Assembly: GCA_050011315.1 (NCBI GenBank) | Contig: JBEKJI010000016.1 | Span: forward strand, 1-47,584 | From: Fen-549 sp050011315 | Lineage (GTDB): Bacteria > Actinomycetota > Thermoleophilia > Gaiellales > Gaiellaceae | Direction of reading: 5' to 3' | DNA: 47,584 bases | Shown here: positions 8,653-15,867 of the stretch, in pieces | Layout of the letters: every line of letters starts with the position of its first letter | Position numbering within the stretch: the first letter of the stretch is position 1 | Made by a program: the position numbers and the translations under genes | The notes under the pieces: model-generated | Told to the model about the DNA's origin: nothing | Seen by the model: the letters and a program-made list of their open reading frames with translations, nothing else | Database searches by the model: none

Positions 8653-8725
8653 TGCGCCCGGCATGAATTGAACATGCGACCTCTGCCTCCGCAGGGCAGC
8701 GCTCTATCCCCTGAGCTACGGGCGC
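8653..8725 (-). tRNA. tRNA-Arg, anticodon GCG
   Basis: The reverse complement folds into a full 73-base cloverleaf. The acceptor GCGCCCG pairs with CGGGCGC, the D arm is GCTC...GAGC, the anticodon stem CTGCC pairs with GGCAG around the loop CTGCGGA, and the T arm GCATG-TTCAATT-CATGC precedes discriminator A. T33 is followed by GCG, reading CGC arginine codons. The GGATA in the D loop provides A20, an arginine identity base. CCA is not encoded. Most bacteria use anticodon ACG (edited to ICG) for CGU/CGC, so GCG is unusual. Confidence 0.9.
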
Positions 8726-8794
8726 CAGCCTGCTTAGTGTAGCCGTGGTCCGGCGAGGGTTGAAGCTCGGCCCGGCAGAGTACGATCCCCGCGC

Positions 8795-9727
8795 ATGGCT
8801 CTCTACCTGACAGAAGAGGACGTCAACGCTCTGCTCGACGCCGAGTCGGTGAACGAAGCCGTCGAGGAGTGCGCGCAGAGGATGGCCCGTGGCGCGGTGG
8901 AGGTTCTTCCGCGGGCGCGGCTCGGGCTCGACGGCGGCGTCATGACCTTGATGGCGGCGGTGGATCGCGAAGCCGGTCTGGCCGGTTTGAAGAGCTACGT
9001 CGCCGGAAGAGGACGATCCTTTCGCCCCGTCGTTCTTCTCCAAAACGAGCGTACGGGCGAGCTCAGCGCGGTTGTCGAGGCCCGTCGTTTGGGACAGCTG
9101 AGAACGGGCGCCGCCAGCGCGGTCGCCGCGCTCAGGCTAGCCCGCGCCGGCGCGAGCACACTCGGCCTGATCGGCTGCGGCTACCACGCCTTCGGGCAGG
9201 TGGAGTGCATCCGGGCGGCCTTTCCGTCGATTGAGCGTGTGCGTGTCTTCTGCCGCAACGAAGAGCGCCTTCGCTCCTTCTGCGAACGGACAGGCGCCGT
9301 CCCGGCGCACGATCACAAGCAGGCGGCCCAGGCCGAGATCGTCGTCACCGTCACCAGCTCGCCCGATCCGGTTCTCCGTGGCGAGTGGCTCCAGCCCGGG
9401 ACGCTTGTCTGCGCGGTCGGAGCCAACGTGGCCAGCCACCGCGAGCTTGACAACACCGTGCTCGAGCGCGCCTCGCTCGTCTGTTGCGACCTCAGAGCGC
9501 AGGCGCAGATCGAGTCGGGCGATCTGATCGAACCGGCCGCAAGCGGCGTCCTCGACTGGCTCGAGGTGTACGAGCTGCACGAGCTGGTCGCAGGGGAGCT
9601 GCAAGGGAGACAGTCCGACGAGGACATTGTCGTCTTCAAGTCCAACGGCATCGCCGCCTGGGACGTCGCGGCGGCGGCGGTCGTCTTGGATCGGGCTCGC
9701 GCCGAGAGGCGTGGTCTCGAGCTCTGA
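8795..9727 (+). CDS. Ornithine cyclodeaminase / mu-crystallin family protein
   Basis: A 310-residue protein of the ornithine cyclodeaminase/mu-crystallin family, a group of NAD(P)-binding enzymes that includes ornithine cyclodeaminase, alanine dehydrogenase (archaeal) and ketimine reductase. LTEEDVNALLD at the N-terminus, RLGQLRTGAASAVAA near residues 97-111, and the Rossmann glycines LGLIGCGYHAFGQ near 123-135 are all present. The exact substrate cannot be read from sequence. The ATG follows TACGAT (8781-8786) by 8 bases, so it is probably leaderless. The next gene starts 38 bases after its stop. Confidence 0.87.
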   Translation: MALYLTEEDVNALLDAESVNEAVEECAQRMARGAVEVLPRARLGLDGGVMTLMAAVDREAGLAGLKSYVAGRGRSFRPVVLLQNERTGELSAVVEARRLGQLRTGAASAVAALRLARAGASTLGLIGCGYHAFGQVECIRAAFPSIERVRVFCRNEERLRSFCERTGAVPAHDHKQAAQAEIVVTVTSSPDPVLRGEWLQPGTLVCAVGANVASHRELDNTVLERASLVCCDLRAQAQIESGDLIEPAASGVLDWLEVYELHELVAGELQGRQSDEDIVVFKSNGIAAWDVAAAAVVLDRARAERRGLEL

Positions 9728-9765
9728 CCATTCTTTTGGGCGGGCTCGCACGCTATCCTCGAACC

Positions 9766-10125
9766 GTGCCGAAGGATTCGCTATCTCGCCGGTTCGCCGA
9801 GCGCGCGTTGCTGGGAATCGACGACGAAGGCAATGAGGAACGCGTCGTCTTCTGGATCGAGTACCGGCCCGAGGCGCTCTGGGCTGTCGGCCGCGCGGTC
9901 AACCCTCAGCTCCGCTCCGACAACGGACCGCGGGACGACGACTACATCTTCAAGGGCTATGAGCTGGACGACGCCCTCACCGAGGCGAACGGGGCATTGA
10001 GCGACGACCTGCGCGTCTCGAGCGAGGAGGGAATCGAGCAGGAGGTGCTCCCCTTCGCACGAGACGAGATTCTGGAGCCGCTCGAACGTTGGTTCTTCCA
10101 CCACGGCGACGGCGAAACGGCCTAG
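9766..10125 (+). CDS. Conserved hypothetical protein, 119 aa
   Basis: A small acidic soluble protein (VPKDSLSRRFAERALLGIDD...) with no motif that I recognise and no signal peptide or membrane segment. The GTG at 9766 sits 6 bases after TATCCT (9754-9759). The same frame is open upstream inside the cyclodeaminase gene, but that part has the look of a shadow. It is followed 48 bases later by mqnD. A function cannot be stated. Confidence 0.7.
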   Translation: MPKDSLSRRFAERALLGIDDEGNEERVVFWIEYRPEALWAVGRAVNPQLRSDNGPRDDDYIFKGYELDDALTEANGALSDDLRVSSEEGIEQEVLPFARDEILEPLERWFFHHGDGETA

Positions 10126-10173
10126 CACGGTAGTGGCGCGTGCCGGAGCGAGCCTTGCTAGGTTCGCGGCCTG

Positions 10174-11001
10174 ATGCTGATCCGGATCGGGCACACGCCA
10201 AATCCCGACGACGCCTTCATGTTCTGGGCGCTCGTCTCGAACAAGATCGACCCGCGCGGGTTCGAGTTCGAGCCGATGGCCGAGGAGCTCGAGACGCTCA
10301 ACCTCTGGGCCTGGGAGAGCAAGCTCGAGGTCACGGCGCTGTCGGTGCACGCCTATCCCTTCGTTCAGGATCGCTACGTCCTGCTCCCCCACGGCGCCAG
10401 TATGGGAACGGGCTACGGGCCGGTGGTCATCTCGCACCAGCCTTTCTCGCGCGAGCAGCTGCGAGAGGTCGAGATCGTCGTCCCGGGTGCCACGACGACC
10501 TCGTTTCTCGTTCTGCGCATGTGCCTGGGCCAAGAGTTCCGCTACCGGGTACTACCGGCGAACAAGATCCTCGACGAGGTCAAGTCGGGGCGCGCCGAGG
10601 CCGGGCTGGTGAACGAGGAAAGCCAGCTAACCTACCGTGAAGAGGGCCTCTCCAAGTCGGTCGACATCGGCGAGTGGTGGCTGCTGGAGACGGGATTGCC
10701 ACTGCCTCTGACGGTGAACGTCGCCCGCCGCGACCTCGGCTCACGCCTGCCCGAGCTTTCCAACGTGATCCGCGACTCGATCCTCGCCGGGCTCGATAAC
10801 CGTCGCCGGGCGATGGCTTACGCGATGCGCTTCGGCCGCTCCAGCGACGCCGCCATCACCGATCGCTTCGTCGGCATGTACGTGAACGAGCTCTCCTTCG
10901 ATTTCGGCGATGAGGGCCGCCAGGCGATAGCCGAGCTGCTCGCCCGGGCCCAGGTGATCGGCGCCTTCGACAAGCCCGTCAAGATCGAGTTCGTCGCTTA
11001 G
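10174..11001 (+). CDS. mqnD: 1,4-dihydroxy-6-naphthoate synthase MqnD
   Basis: A 275-residue protein of the MqnD family, which releases 1,4-dihydroxy-6-naphthoate from cyclic dehypoxanthine futalosine in the futalosine route to menaquinone. The family has a periplasmic-binding-protein fold but works in the cytoplasm. The signature HTPNPDDAFMFWAL at residues 7-20 and the GYGPVVIS, PGATTTSFL and EESQLTY segments agree with MqnD rather than MqnA. The start ATG lies 9 bases after TAGGTT (10159-10164). It is about 21 kb from the mqnE-mqnA-mqnC cluster in this window. Confidence 0.93.
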   Translation: MLIRIGHTPNPDDAFMFWALVSNKIDPRGFEFEPMAEELETLNLWAWESKLEVTALSVHAYPFVQDRYVLLPHGASMGTGYGPVVISHQPFSREQLREVEIVVPGATTTSFLVLRMCLGQEFRYRVLPANKILDEVKSGRAEAGLVNEESQLTYREEGLSKSVDIGEWWLLETGLPLPLTVNVARRDLGSRLPELSNVIRDSILAGLDNRRRAMAYAMRFGRSSDAAITDRFVGMYVNELSFDFGDEGRQAIAELLARAQVIGAFDKPVKIEFVA

Positions 11002-11021
11002 GCCTCTAGCGGAACAGGCGC

Positions 11022-11309
11022 TTAGCCGCGGCGCGGCCTCAGCTCCACCACGAGCTGGCAGTCGAGCGCCTCGGCTATCCCTAGCAGAGTGTCGATCCGC
11101 GGCGGCCGGCCCCCGCGCTCGAGCCGGGCGATAGCCGACTGCGTCGTCCCGGTCAACTCGGCGAGCTGCCTCTGCGACAGGTCCAGCGCCTGGCGCTGTT
11201 CGGCGACCTGATCCGCGATCTGAGCGAAGAGCCAACCCCCGTCGCCGACTCCGGCGATGCGCTTGAGAGCTCGTTCCTTCAATCGTTCGAACGCTCGTTC
11301 TTCTGTCAC
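11022..11309 (-). CDS. XRE-family helix-turn-helix protein
   Basis: A 95-residue protein with one XRE/Cro-type DNA-binding domain at residues about 35-85 (LDLSQRQLAELTGTTQSAIA...PRIDTLLGIAEALDCQL). The size and the C-terminal LVVELRPR resemble antitoxins of HigA type, but there is no toxin gene beside it: the neighbours are mqnD and a lipid kinase. It may act alone. The GTG at 11309 lies 6 bases after the minus-strand TATGTT box (11321-11316). It is divergent from the kinase gene. Confidence 0.85.
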   Translation of the reverse strand: MTEERAFERLKERALKRIAGVGDGGWLFAQIADQVAEQRQALDLSQRQLAELTGTTQSAIARLERGGRPPRIDTLLGIAEALDCQLVVELRPRRG

Positions 11310-11395
11310 AGGTGAAACATAGCAGCCATGCTATTGAGGGGAAAGGGTGGGGGCGAGGATCGCGCGCCGGTGCGAATCGTGTCATGCTCGAAGTG

Positions 11396-12286
11396 ATGCA
11401 GATAGCCCTGATCGTCAACGGTAAGGCTACGCGAGTGACACCGGAACGCGTTGCCGGCGTCGAGAACGTTCTCAAGCGGGCCGGTGACGTCGTCACGCTC
11501 GAGACGCAAGCCCCGCGGCACGGCATCGAGCTTGCCAGGCAGGCCAGCGAGAGCGCCGACGCCGTAGTCGTCTTCTCGGGCGACGGAGGTTTCAACGAGG
11601 TGCTCAATGGCATCAAGCGCGACATTCCGGTCGGCTTCGTTCCCGGCGGCGGTACGAGCGTGCTTCCGCGCGCCCTGGGGCTTCCTCGAGATCCGATCGA
11701 AGCGGCCGTCCAGATAGCGCAGGCACTGTCCGAGAAGAGGACACGGCGAATCTCGCTCGGCAGCGTCAACGGCTATCGCTTCGCCTTCGAGGCGGGAATC
11801 GGGGTAGACGCCGAGATCGTTCGCCGCGTTGACCGTCTCGGCCGTGACGAGGACGGCCGGCGCCCGGGCGACTTCGCATTCGTCCGCTCGATGATTTCCG
11901 TGCTCAGAGAGCGGCGGCGCTCGCTCGATCAAGTCATCGAGGTGCGCGGGCTCGGCCGCGCGGCCTTCGCCGTCGTCTGCAACGGCGACCCGTCGACTTT
12001 CGCCGGGCCGCTACCCGTGCGCTTCGCACCGGCCGCCCGCTTTGAGCTCGGACTGGATATGGTCGCCCCGGTTCGTATGCAACGGCGCTCGATGTTACGG
12101 ATCGCGCTGGCGGTTCTCAGAGGCCGCATCCCCCGCTCCGACGATGCCTTCTACGGGCACAACCTCGACCGGATCGAGGTCGTCTGCGACCGGCCCGAAC
12201 CCTTGCACGCGGACGGCGAGGATCTCGGCGACGTGACCTCGGCCGTGTTCGAGTGCCAGCGCGCGGCCGTGTCTGTTTTGATCTAG
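11396..12286 (+). CDS. Diacylglycerol kinase family lipid kinase
   Basis: A 296-residue protein with the DAGK catalytic domain: MQIALIVNGKA at the start, nucleotide-binding GDGGFNEV at 62-69 (usual GDGTxNEV), and VPGGGTSVLPRALGLP at about 82-97 (usual PxGTxNxFAR). A C-terminal beta-sandwich follows. These kinases phosphorylate diacylglycerol, sphingosine or related lipids at the membrane; the substrate is unknown. ATG 11396 matches the family start, while ATG 11384 is an alternative adding MLEV. No Shine-Dalgarno is evident. It converges on the thioredoxin-like gene across two hairpins. Confidence 0.85.
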   Translation: MQIALIVNGKATRVTPERVAGVENVLKRAGDVVTLETQAPRHGIELARQASESADAVVVFSGDGGFNEVLNGIKRDIPVGFVPGGGTSVLPRALGLPRDPIEAAVQIAQALSEKRTRRISLGSVNGYRFAFEAGIGVDAEIVRRVDRLGRDEDGRRPGDFAFVRSMISVLRERRRSLDQVIEVRGLGRAAFAVVCNGDPSTFAGPLPVRFAPAARFELGLDMVAPVRMQRRSMLRIALAVLRGRIPRSDDAFYGHNLDRIEVVCDRPEPLHADGEDLGDVTSAVFECQRAAVSVLI

Positions 12287-12320
12287 CGTCGCGCTCATTC
12301 CGTGCCGTCCAGGTAGGTGT

Positions 12321-12392
12321 GGGCGAGCCCGCGGCCGGATCCGCGAGCCCGCCCTGCTTCTACGCCGGATCCCCCCGAACTCGGCGCAGAAG
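12321..12392. terminator. Twin hairpins between convergent genes
   Basis: Two hairpins occupy the gap between the convergent lipid kinase and thioredoxin-like genes: 12321-12334 with 12341-12354 (12 of 14 pairs) and CTTCTACGCCG (12357-12367) with CGGCGCAGAAG (12382-12392; 11 bp, one G-T). They are plausible terminators for both directions. Confidence 0.45.
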
Positions 12393-12404
12393 CTGGCGCG
12401 ACTC

Positions 12405-12692
12405 CTAGAGCGTTGCCTCCGGAGTTGCGCAACTAGCGAGGTGTGGCTCGAGCATGCGCTCGATCTTCGAGGCGCTCGCTCGCCCTTCAATTCGCTCGAG
12501 TACGCGTCCGTTCTTCGTGAGCACAAGCGCGGGCGCTGCGCCGACGTGGAATCGAACGGCCAGGTCCGGGCGCTCGTTCACGTCCACCCGTACGACGCGG
12601 AGGTTCTTCCTCTCCTTCCGTGCGATCTGGGCTACCAGGCTATCCATACGCCGTGCAGGCCCCGAGCTCACGGAGGAAAAGAAGATCAGCAA
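12405..12692 (-). CDS. Thioredoxin-fold protein lacking the CxxC active site
   Basis: About 95 residues with a thioredoxin-like core: LLIFFSSVSSGPARRMDSLV, then LRVVRVDVNERPDLAVRFHV, the cis-Pro segment GAAPALVLTKNGRVLERIEG, and a C-terminal helix. The usual WCGPC is replaced by SSGPA, so it cannot do thiol-disulfide exchange; such relatives act as scaffolds or binding domains. The only Cys is near the C-terminus. The start is uncertain: TTG at 12692 is the only standard codon nearby, while the fold would prefer about ten more residues upstream, where the frame remains open without an ATG or GTG. Confidence 0.65.
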   Translation of the reverse strand: MLIFFSSVSSGPARRMDSLVAQIARKERKNLRVVRVDVNERPDLAVRFHVGAAPALVLTKNGRVLERIEGRASASKIERMLEPHLASCATPEATL

Positions 12693-12841
12693 CGGTTCGC
12701 CGTTCTCTTCCAGTGCGGTCTCCCTGACTCTCTGACATAACCATGTCCCCGTCCGTGCAACGCGTGAAACGCGAAACCGAGAACCTCGAGGGGATTGTGC
12801 CGGGGGAGTTCAGACGGATCGGTCCGTCTACACTGCTGACC

Positions 12842-13261
12842 GTGGGCCTCTGGTATTGGCTGGGAGTCTCGCTCGGCCTCGGGGTGGCGCTCGGGACCGT
12901 GGTCGCGGGGCTCATAGCGCCTGTTCGAGCAGGCGTTTTTCTGGCGGCAATCGTGGCTGCAGTGGCCGGCTACGGCCTGGCACTCGTCTTCGTCGCGCCG
13001 CTCGCCGCCCTCTCGGGAGCGGCGGGAGGTGTTGCCGGCGCTGTCGCGATTGCCCAGCTCTGCCGCCGCACGCTGGCCCGCGGCGGAACCCGGGGTGCGA
13101 CGGGAGCTCTCCTCTTCTTCCTTGGACTGGGCGTCGGCGGACTCGCCTTCGTGCCGGCGCTGGGCTACCTCGAAGCGGTGCTGGTCATGCTGCTCGCCCT
13201 GCGCCTGAGACGTGGAGGCGGCGACCGCTACGCCGGGCTCCGCACGCTCGCGCGCGACTGA
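12842..13261 (+). CDS. Membrane protein of unknown function
   Basis: About 139 residues with four hydrophobic segments (VGLWYWLGVSLGLGVALG, two central helices, and LLFFLGLGVGGLAFVPALGY) and an Arg-rich C-terminus. No family recognised. The frame is open from ATG 12743, which would add a charged 33-residue N-terminus. I prefer GTG 12842 because TACACT (12829-12834) lies 7 bases before it, the usual arrangement in this region; either start is possible. Its TGA overlaps the ATG of the next gene (TGATG), so the two are translationally coupled. Confidence 0.65.
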   Translation: MGLWYWLGVSLGLGVALGTVVAGLIAPVRAGVFLAAIVAAVAGYGLALVFVAPLAALSGAAGGVAGAVAIAQLCRRTLARGGTRGATGALLFFLGLGVGGLAFVPALGYLEAVLVMLLALRLRRGGGDRYAGLRTLARD

Positions 13262-14640
13262 TGCGCAAGCTCGTCCTGATCGTCATCGACGGGCTGACAC
13301 CGGCCTTGCTCGAGCGCGGTATCGAGAGCGGCCTGGCGCCGACGATCTCGCACTTCGCGGCCGCCGGGCAGCTCGAGCGCGCGGTATCCGTCTTCCCCTC
13401 GCTGACGCCGGTCTGCCTGGCCACGATCGCGACGGGAGCGCACCCGGGAATCCACGAGATTCCGCACCTGGTCTGGTTCGATCGTAAAGAGCGGCGGGTG
13501 GTCGAGTACGGCTCCTCGTTCGCCGCCGCGCGCCGTTCGGGTGCTCTGAACTGGTGGCGCAACACGGTCTATGCGATGAACGCAAAGCACCTCGGCCGCG
13601 GCGCGGTCACGATCTTCGAGGCTCTCGAGGATCACGGCTTCCGGGCGGCCGCGATCAACGCGACCTGCTTCCGCGGCCGCAAGCGTCATTTCCCGACCCT
13701 TCCGGGAGTGACGCCGCCGGTGCTGGGTCCGAGCCGCTTCTTCTTCTACGGGCTGTTCGAGTCGCACGAGACCGGCGCCTCGCCGACAGCCGTCTTCAGG
13801 CGCGCGAGCGGCTCGGTCGACGACTACGCCGAGGCCGCCGGTCGCTGGCTCGTCACACGCGATGACTTCGACTTCCTCTTCTACTACCTCTCCGACTTCG
13901 ACTACATCTCGCACGCGCTCGGCCCCGACAGGGCCGATGCCGCTCTCAAACGCGCCGACAGCTCGATCGCCACGATCGTCGAAGCCGCAGGCGGAATCGA
14001 CGCCTTTCTCGATCGTTATGACGTGCTCCTCTGCTCCGATCACGGGCAGACGCCCGTCCACGAGGGAGTCCGGCTCGATCGCGCACTGGCAGATCTCTCC
14101 TTGGCCGGGCGGCGTGCCTATCCCGGCTCGCAGGTTGTGCTCACCGCCTCGAACCGTGCGGCAATGGTCTACCGGCTCGAGGACTGCCCGCTCGAGACGG
14201 CGGAGCTGGCCGAGCGCCTGGGCCGTGATCCGAGCGTTCACGTCGTCGCCTACCGGAATGGCGCCGAGGCGGTGGCGCTGCGGGACGGTGCAGAGCTTCG
14301 CTTCGCCCCGACCGCTCAGGGATGGCGGAAGAGCGGGGAGGAACGGGTGCTCGATCAGCCACAGGCGCTCGAGCGCCTGTGGTCGGCGCTGGCCAACCCG
14401 AACGCGGGCGAGTTGCTGATCTCGGCCGCCCCAGGTGTGGAGTTCGCCGATCTCGCCGGTCGCCACCACGCCGGCGGCGGCTCGCACGGCTCGCTCGAGC
14501 GCGGCGACTCCGAGGTGCCGATGCTGGCGGTGGGGATCGAGCGCCTCCCCGCGAGCATCGTCGAGATCGCCCCGGCTATCCTCTCGCACTTCGGTATCGC
14601 ACCACCGCGCTACCCGGAGATCTTCGCCGCCGCCGCCTGA
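13261..14640 (+). CDS. Type I phosphodiesterase / nucleotide pyrophosphatase family
   Basis: A 459-residue protein of the alkaline phosphatase superfamily, nucleotide pyrophosphatase/phosphodiesterase branch. Metal and nucleophile sites are visible: LIVIDGL at 6-12, FPSLTPVCLATIATG near 43-57 (Thr nucleophile), YLSDFDYISHALGP near 213-226, LLCSDHGQTPVH near 257-268, and a late GGSHG. It probably hydrolyses a phosphodiester or phosphonate at two metal ions; the substrate is unknown. It has no signal peptide. The start overlaps the previous stop by one base and its own stop overlaps the acylphosphatase ATG in the same TGATG style, so this is an operon. Confidence 0.85.
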   Translation: MRKLVLIVIDGLTPALLERGIESGLAPTISHFAAAGQLERAVSVFPSLTPVCLATIATGAHPGIHEIPHLVWFDRKERRVVEYGSSFAAARRSGALNWWRNTVYAMNAKHLGRGAVTIFEALEDHGFRAAAINATCFRGRKRHFPTLPGVTPPVLGPSRFFFYGLFESHETGASPTAVFRRASGSVDDYAEAAGRWLVTRDDFDFLFYYLSDFDYISHALGPDRADAALKRADSSIATIVEAAGGIDAFLDRYDVLLCSDHGQTPVHEGVRLDRALADLSLAGRRAYPGSQVVLTASNRAAMVYRLEDCPLETAELAERLGRDPSVHVVAYRNGAEAVALRDGAELRFAPTAQGWRKSGEERVLDQPQALERLWSALANPNAGELLISAAPGVEFADLAGRHHAGGGSHGSLERGDSEVPMLAVGIERLPASIVEIAPAILSHFGIAPPRYPEIFAAAA

Positions 14641-14918
14641 TGCAGGAGAGTGTTCGCAGAGCTCATGTGATCGTCCGCGGCCGTGTCCAGGGCGTCGGTT
14701 ATCGCTGGGCGGCCCGCTCGCGCGCCGCGTCCCTCGGCATCAGCGGCTGGGCGAAAAACCGATCGGATGGAAATGTCGAGGCGGTCTTCGAGGGCGCGGC
14801 CGAACGCGTAGAGTTGCTTCTTCGCTGGTGCCGCCAGGGACCCTCGGCGGCGTATGTCGATGAGATCGAGGTCGAATGGCAGGAACCGACAGGTGAGCAG
14901 GGATTCGCGATCCGGTAA
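14640..14918 (+). CDS. acyP: Acylphosphatase
   Basis: A 92-residue protein, the normal acylphosphatase length. It hydrolyses acyl phosphates such as carbamoyl phosphate and 1,3-bisphosphoglycerate. The active-site loop VRGRVQGVGYR contains the catalytic Arg22, and GWAKNRSDGNVEA contains the catalytic Asn40. The remainder matches the small alpha/beta sandwich. ATG 14640 shares a base with the phosphodiesterase stop. The next frame starts 26 bases before its stop. Confidence 0.93.
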   Translation: MQESVRRAHVIVRGRVQGVGYRWAARSRAASLGISGWAKNRSDGNVEAVFEGAAERVELLLRWCRQGPSAAYVDEIEVEWQEPTGEQGFAIR

Positions 14919-15393
14919 CGGAAAAAACGGCCGCCGAGGCGCGGCCGAGAGCCCCCTGCGCAGCCTCGGCGACGAGCTGCTGAGGCTCCCCATCCGCCTG
15001 CGCGGAGCCGAGCTCGGCCGCCCCACCGACGTGCTCGTCGACCTGGAGCACCTGCGCGTAGTCGGCCTGCAGGTGCGTTGTGCTGATCACGCGCAGCGAT
15101 TCCTACCGCTGGCGGCCGCGGCGCTCACGAACGAGGAGATCACGGCCTCCTCCAGCCTCGCTCTGCTCGACGAGAGCGCCTATTACGACGAGCGCGGCTC
15201 GTCTCTGCGGGCGCTCCGGGGAACGGTCGTCGACGTGGCCGGATGCCAGATCGGAACGCTCGACGACATCGTCCTGCGCGCCAACGGCGACGTGACGAGG
15301 ATCGTCGTCAAGAGCAAGGGCGGGGAGTTGCGGCGGTTTCCCGCTGCGAAGGTGCGAATACGGCAACGCAAGACGGCCCGGAGACGACCCTGA
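14893..15393 (+). CDS. PRC-barrel-like protein
   Basis: About 166 residues with two PRC-barrel-type beta repeats: residues about 20-95 (LRLPIRLRGAELGRPTDVLV) and 105-160 (LRGTVVDVAGCQIGTLDDIV). PRC barrels occur in photosynthetic reaction centre H subunits and in the ribosome-maturation factor RimM, and as stand-alone proteins with unknown partners. The N-terminus is basic and the C-terminus ends RQRKTARRRP, which could contact RNA or lipid. GTG 14893 lies inside the acylphosphatase gene; ATG 14854 is an upstream alternative. The TGA stop overlaps the probable CTG start of the next gene. Confidence 0.7.
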   Translation: MSRDSRSGNGKNGRRGAAESPLRSLGDELLRLPIRLRGAELGRPTDVLVDLEHLRVVGLQVRCADHAQRFLPLAAAALTNEEITASSSLALLDESAYYDERGSSLRALRGTVVDVAGCQIGTLDDIVLRANGDVTRIVVKSKGGELRRFPAAKVRIRQRKTARRRP

Positions 15394-15836
15394 GCGCAAG
15401 CGAAGAGGCCCCAGCGGACACGCTCCACGGCTCACGGGCCGGGCGAGCGCTCAGGACACGCCACAACTGGGTTCAGCTGGCGAAGTTCTGCATGGTCGGA
15501 GGCAGCGGTTACGTCGTCAACCTCAGCGTCTATGCGTTTGCGCTCGACCTCCTGGGGTTCGACTACTACGTTGCGGCGACCGTCTCGTTCGTCGTTTCCG
15601 CCTCCAACAATTACCTCTGGAACCGAGCCTGGACGTTCCGTGATCAGCGCGGGCACTTCGGCCTCCAGGGACTGCGCTTTTTCGTCGTATCGACGATGGC
15701 GTGGGCCGCGAACATCGGCTTCCTGTCGCTCCTGATCGCGTTCGGATTGGGAGAGATCGTCGCCCAGGCGGTGGCGATCGTGTGCGTCACGCCGGTCAAC
15801 TTCATCGGCAACAAGCTCTGGTCGTTTCGTACTTGA
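15390..15836 (+). CDS. GtrA family membrane protein
   Basis: About 148 residues with four membrane segments, matching the GtrA family: KFCMVGGSGYVVNLSVYAFA, SFVVSASNNYLWNRAWTFRD, a third helix, and VTPVNFIGNKLWSFRT at the end. GtrA-like proteins are thought to flip or present lipid-linked sugars in glycosylation of O-antigen or arabinogalactan. The start is not clear: there is no ATG or GTG near the family N-terminus. A CTG at 15390 overlaps the PRC stop as CTGA, mirroring the ATGA/GTGA overlaps used elsewhere. ATG 15243 would add a 49-residue extension overlapping the upstream gene. It precedes two glycosyltransferase-like genes. Confidence 0.78.
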   Translation: MSASEEAPADTLHGSRAGRALRTRHNWVQLAKFCMVGGSGYVVNLSVYAFALDLLGFDYYVAATVSFVVSASNNYLWNRAWTFRDQRGHFGLQGLRFFVVSTMAWAANIGFLSLLIAFGLGEIVAQAVAIVCVTPVNFIGNKLWSFRT

Positions 15837-15867
15837 GCGGCCCCAATAACGCAGAATTCGTTCCGGA

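Noticed and set aside
13228..14589. A 453-codon minus-strand frame opposite the phosphodiesterase gene
   Set aside because: Shadow of a gene with intact phosphodiesterase motifs; no start context or family.
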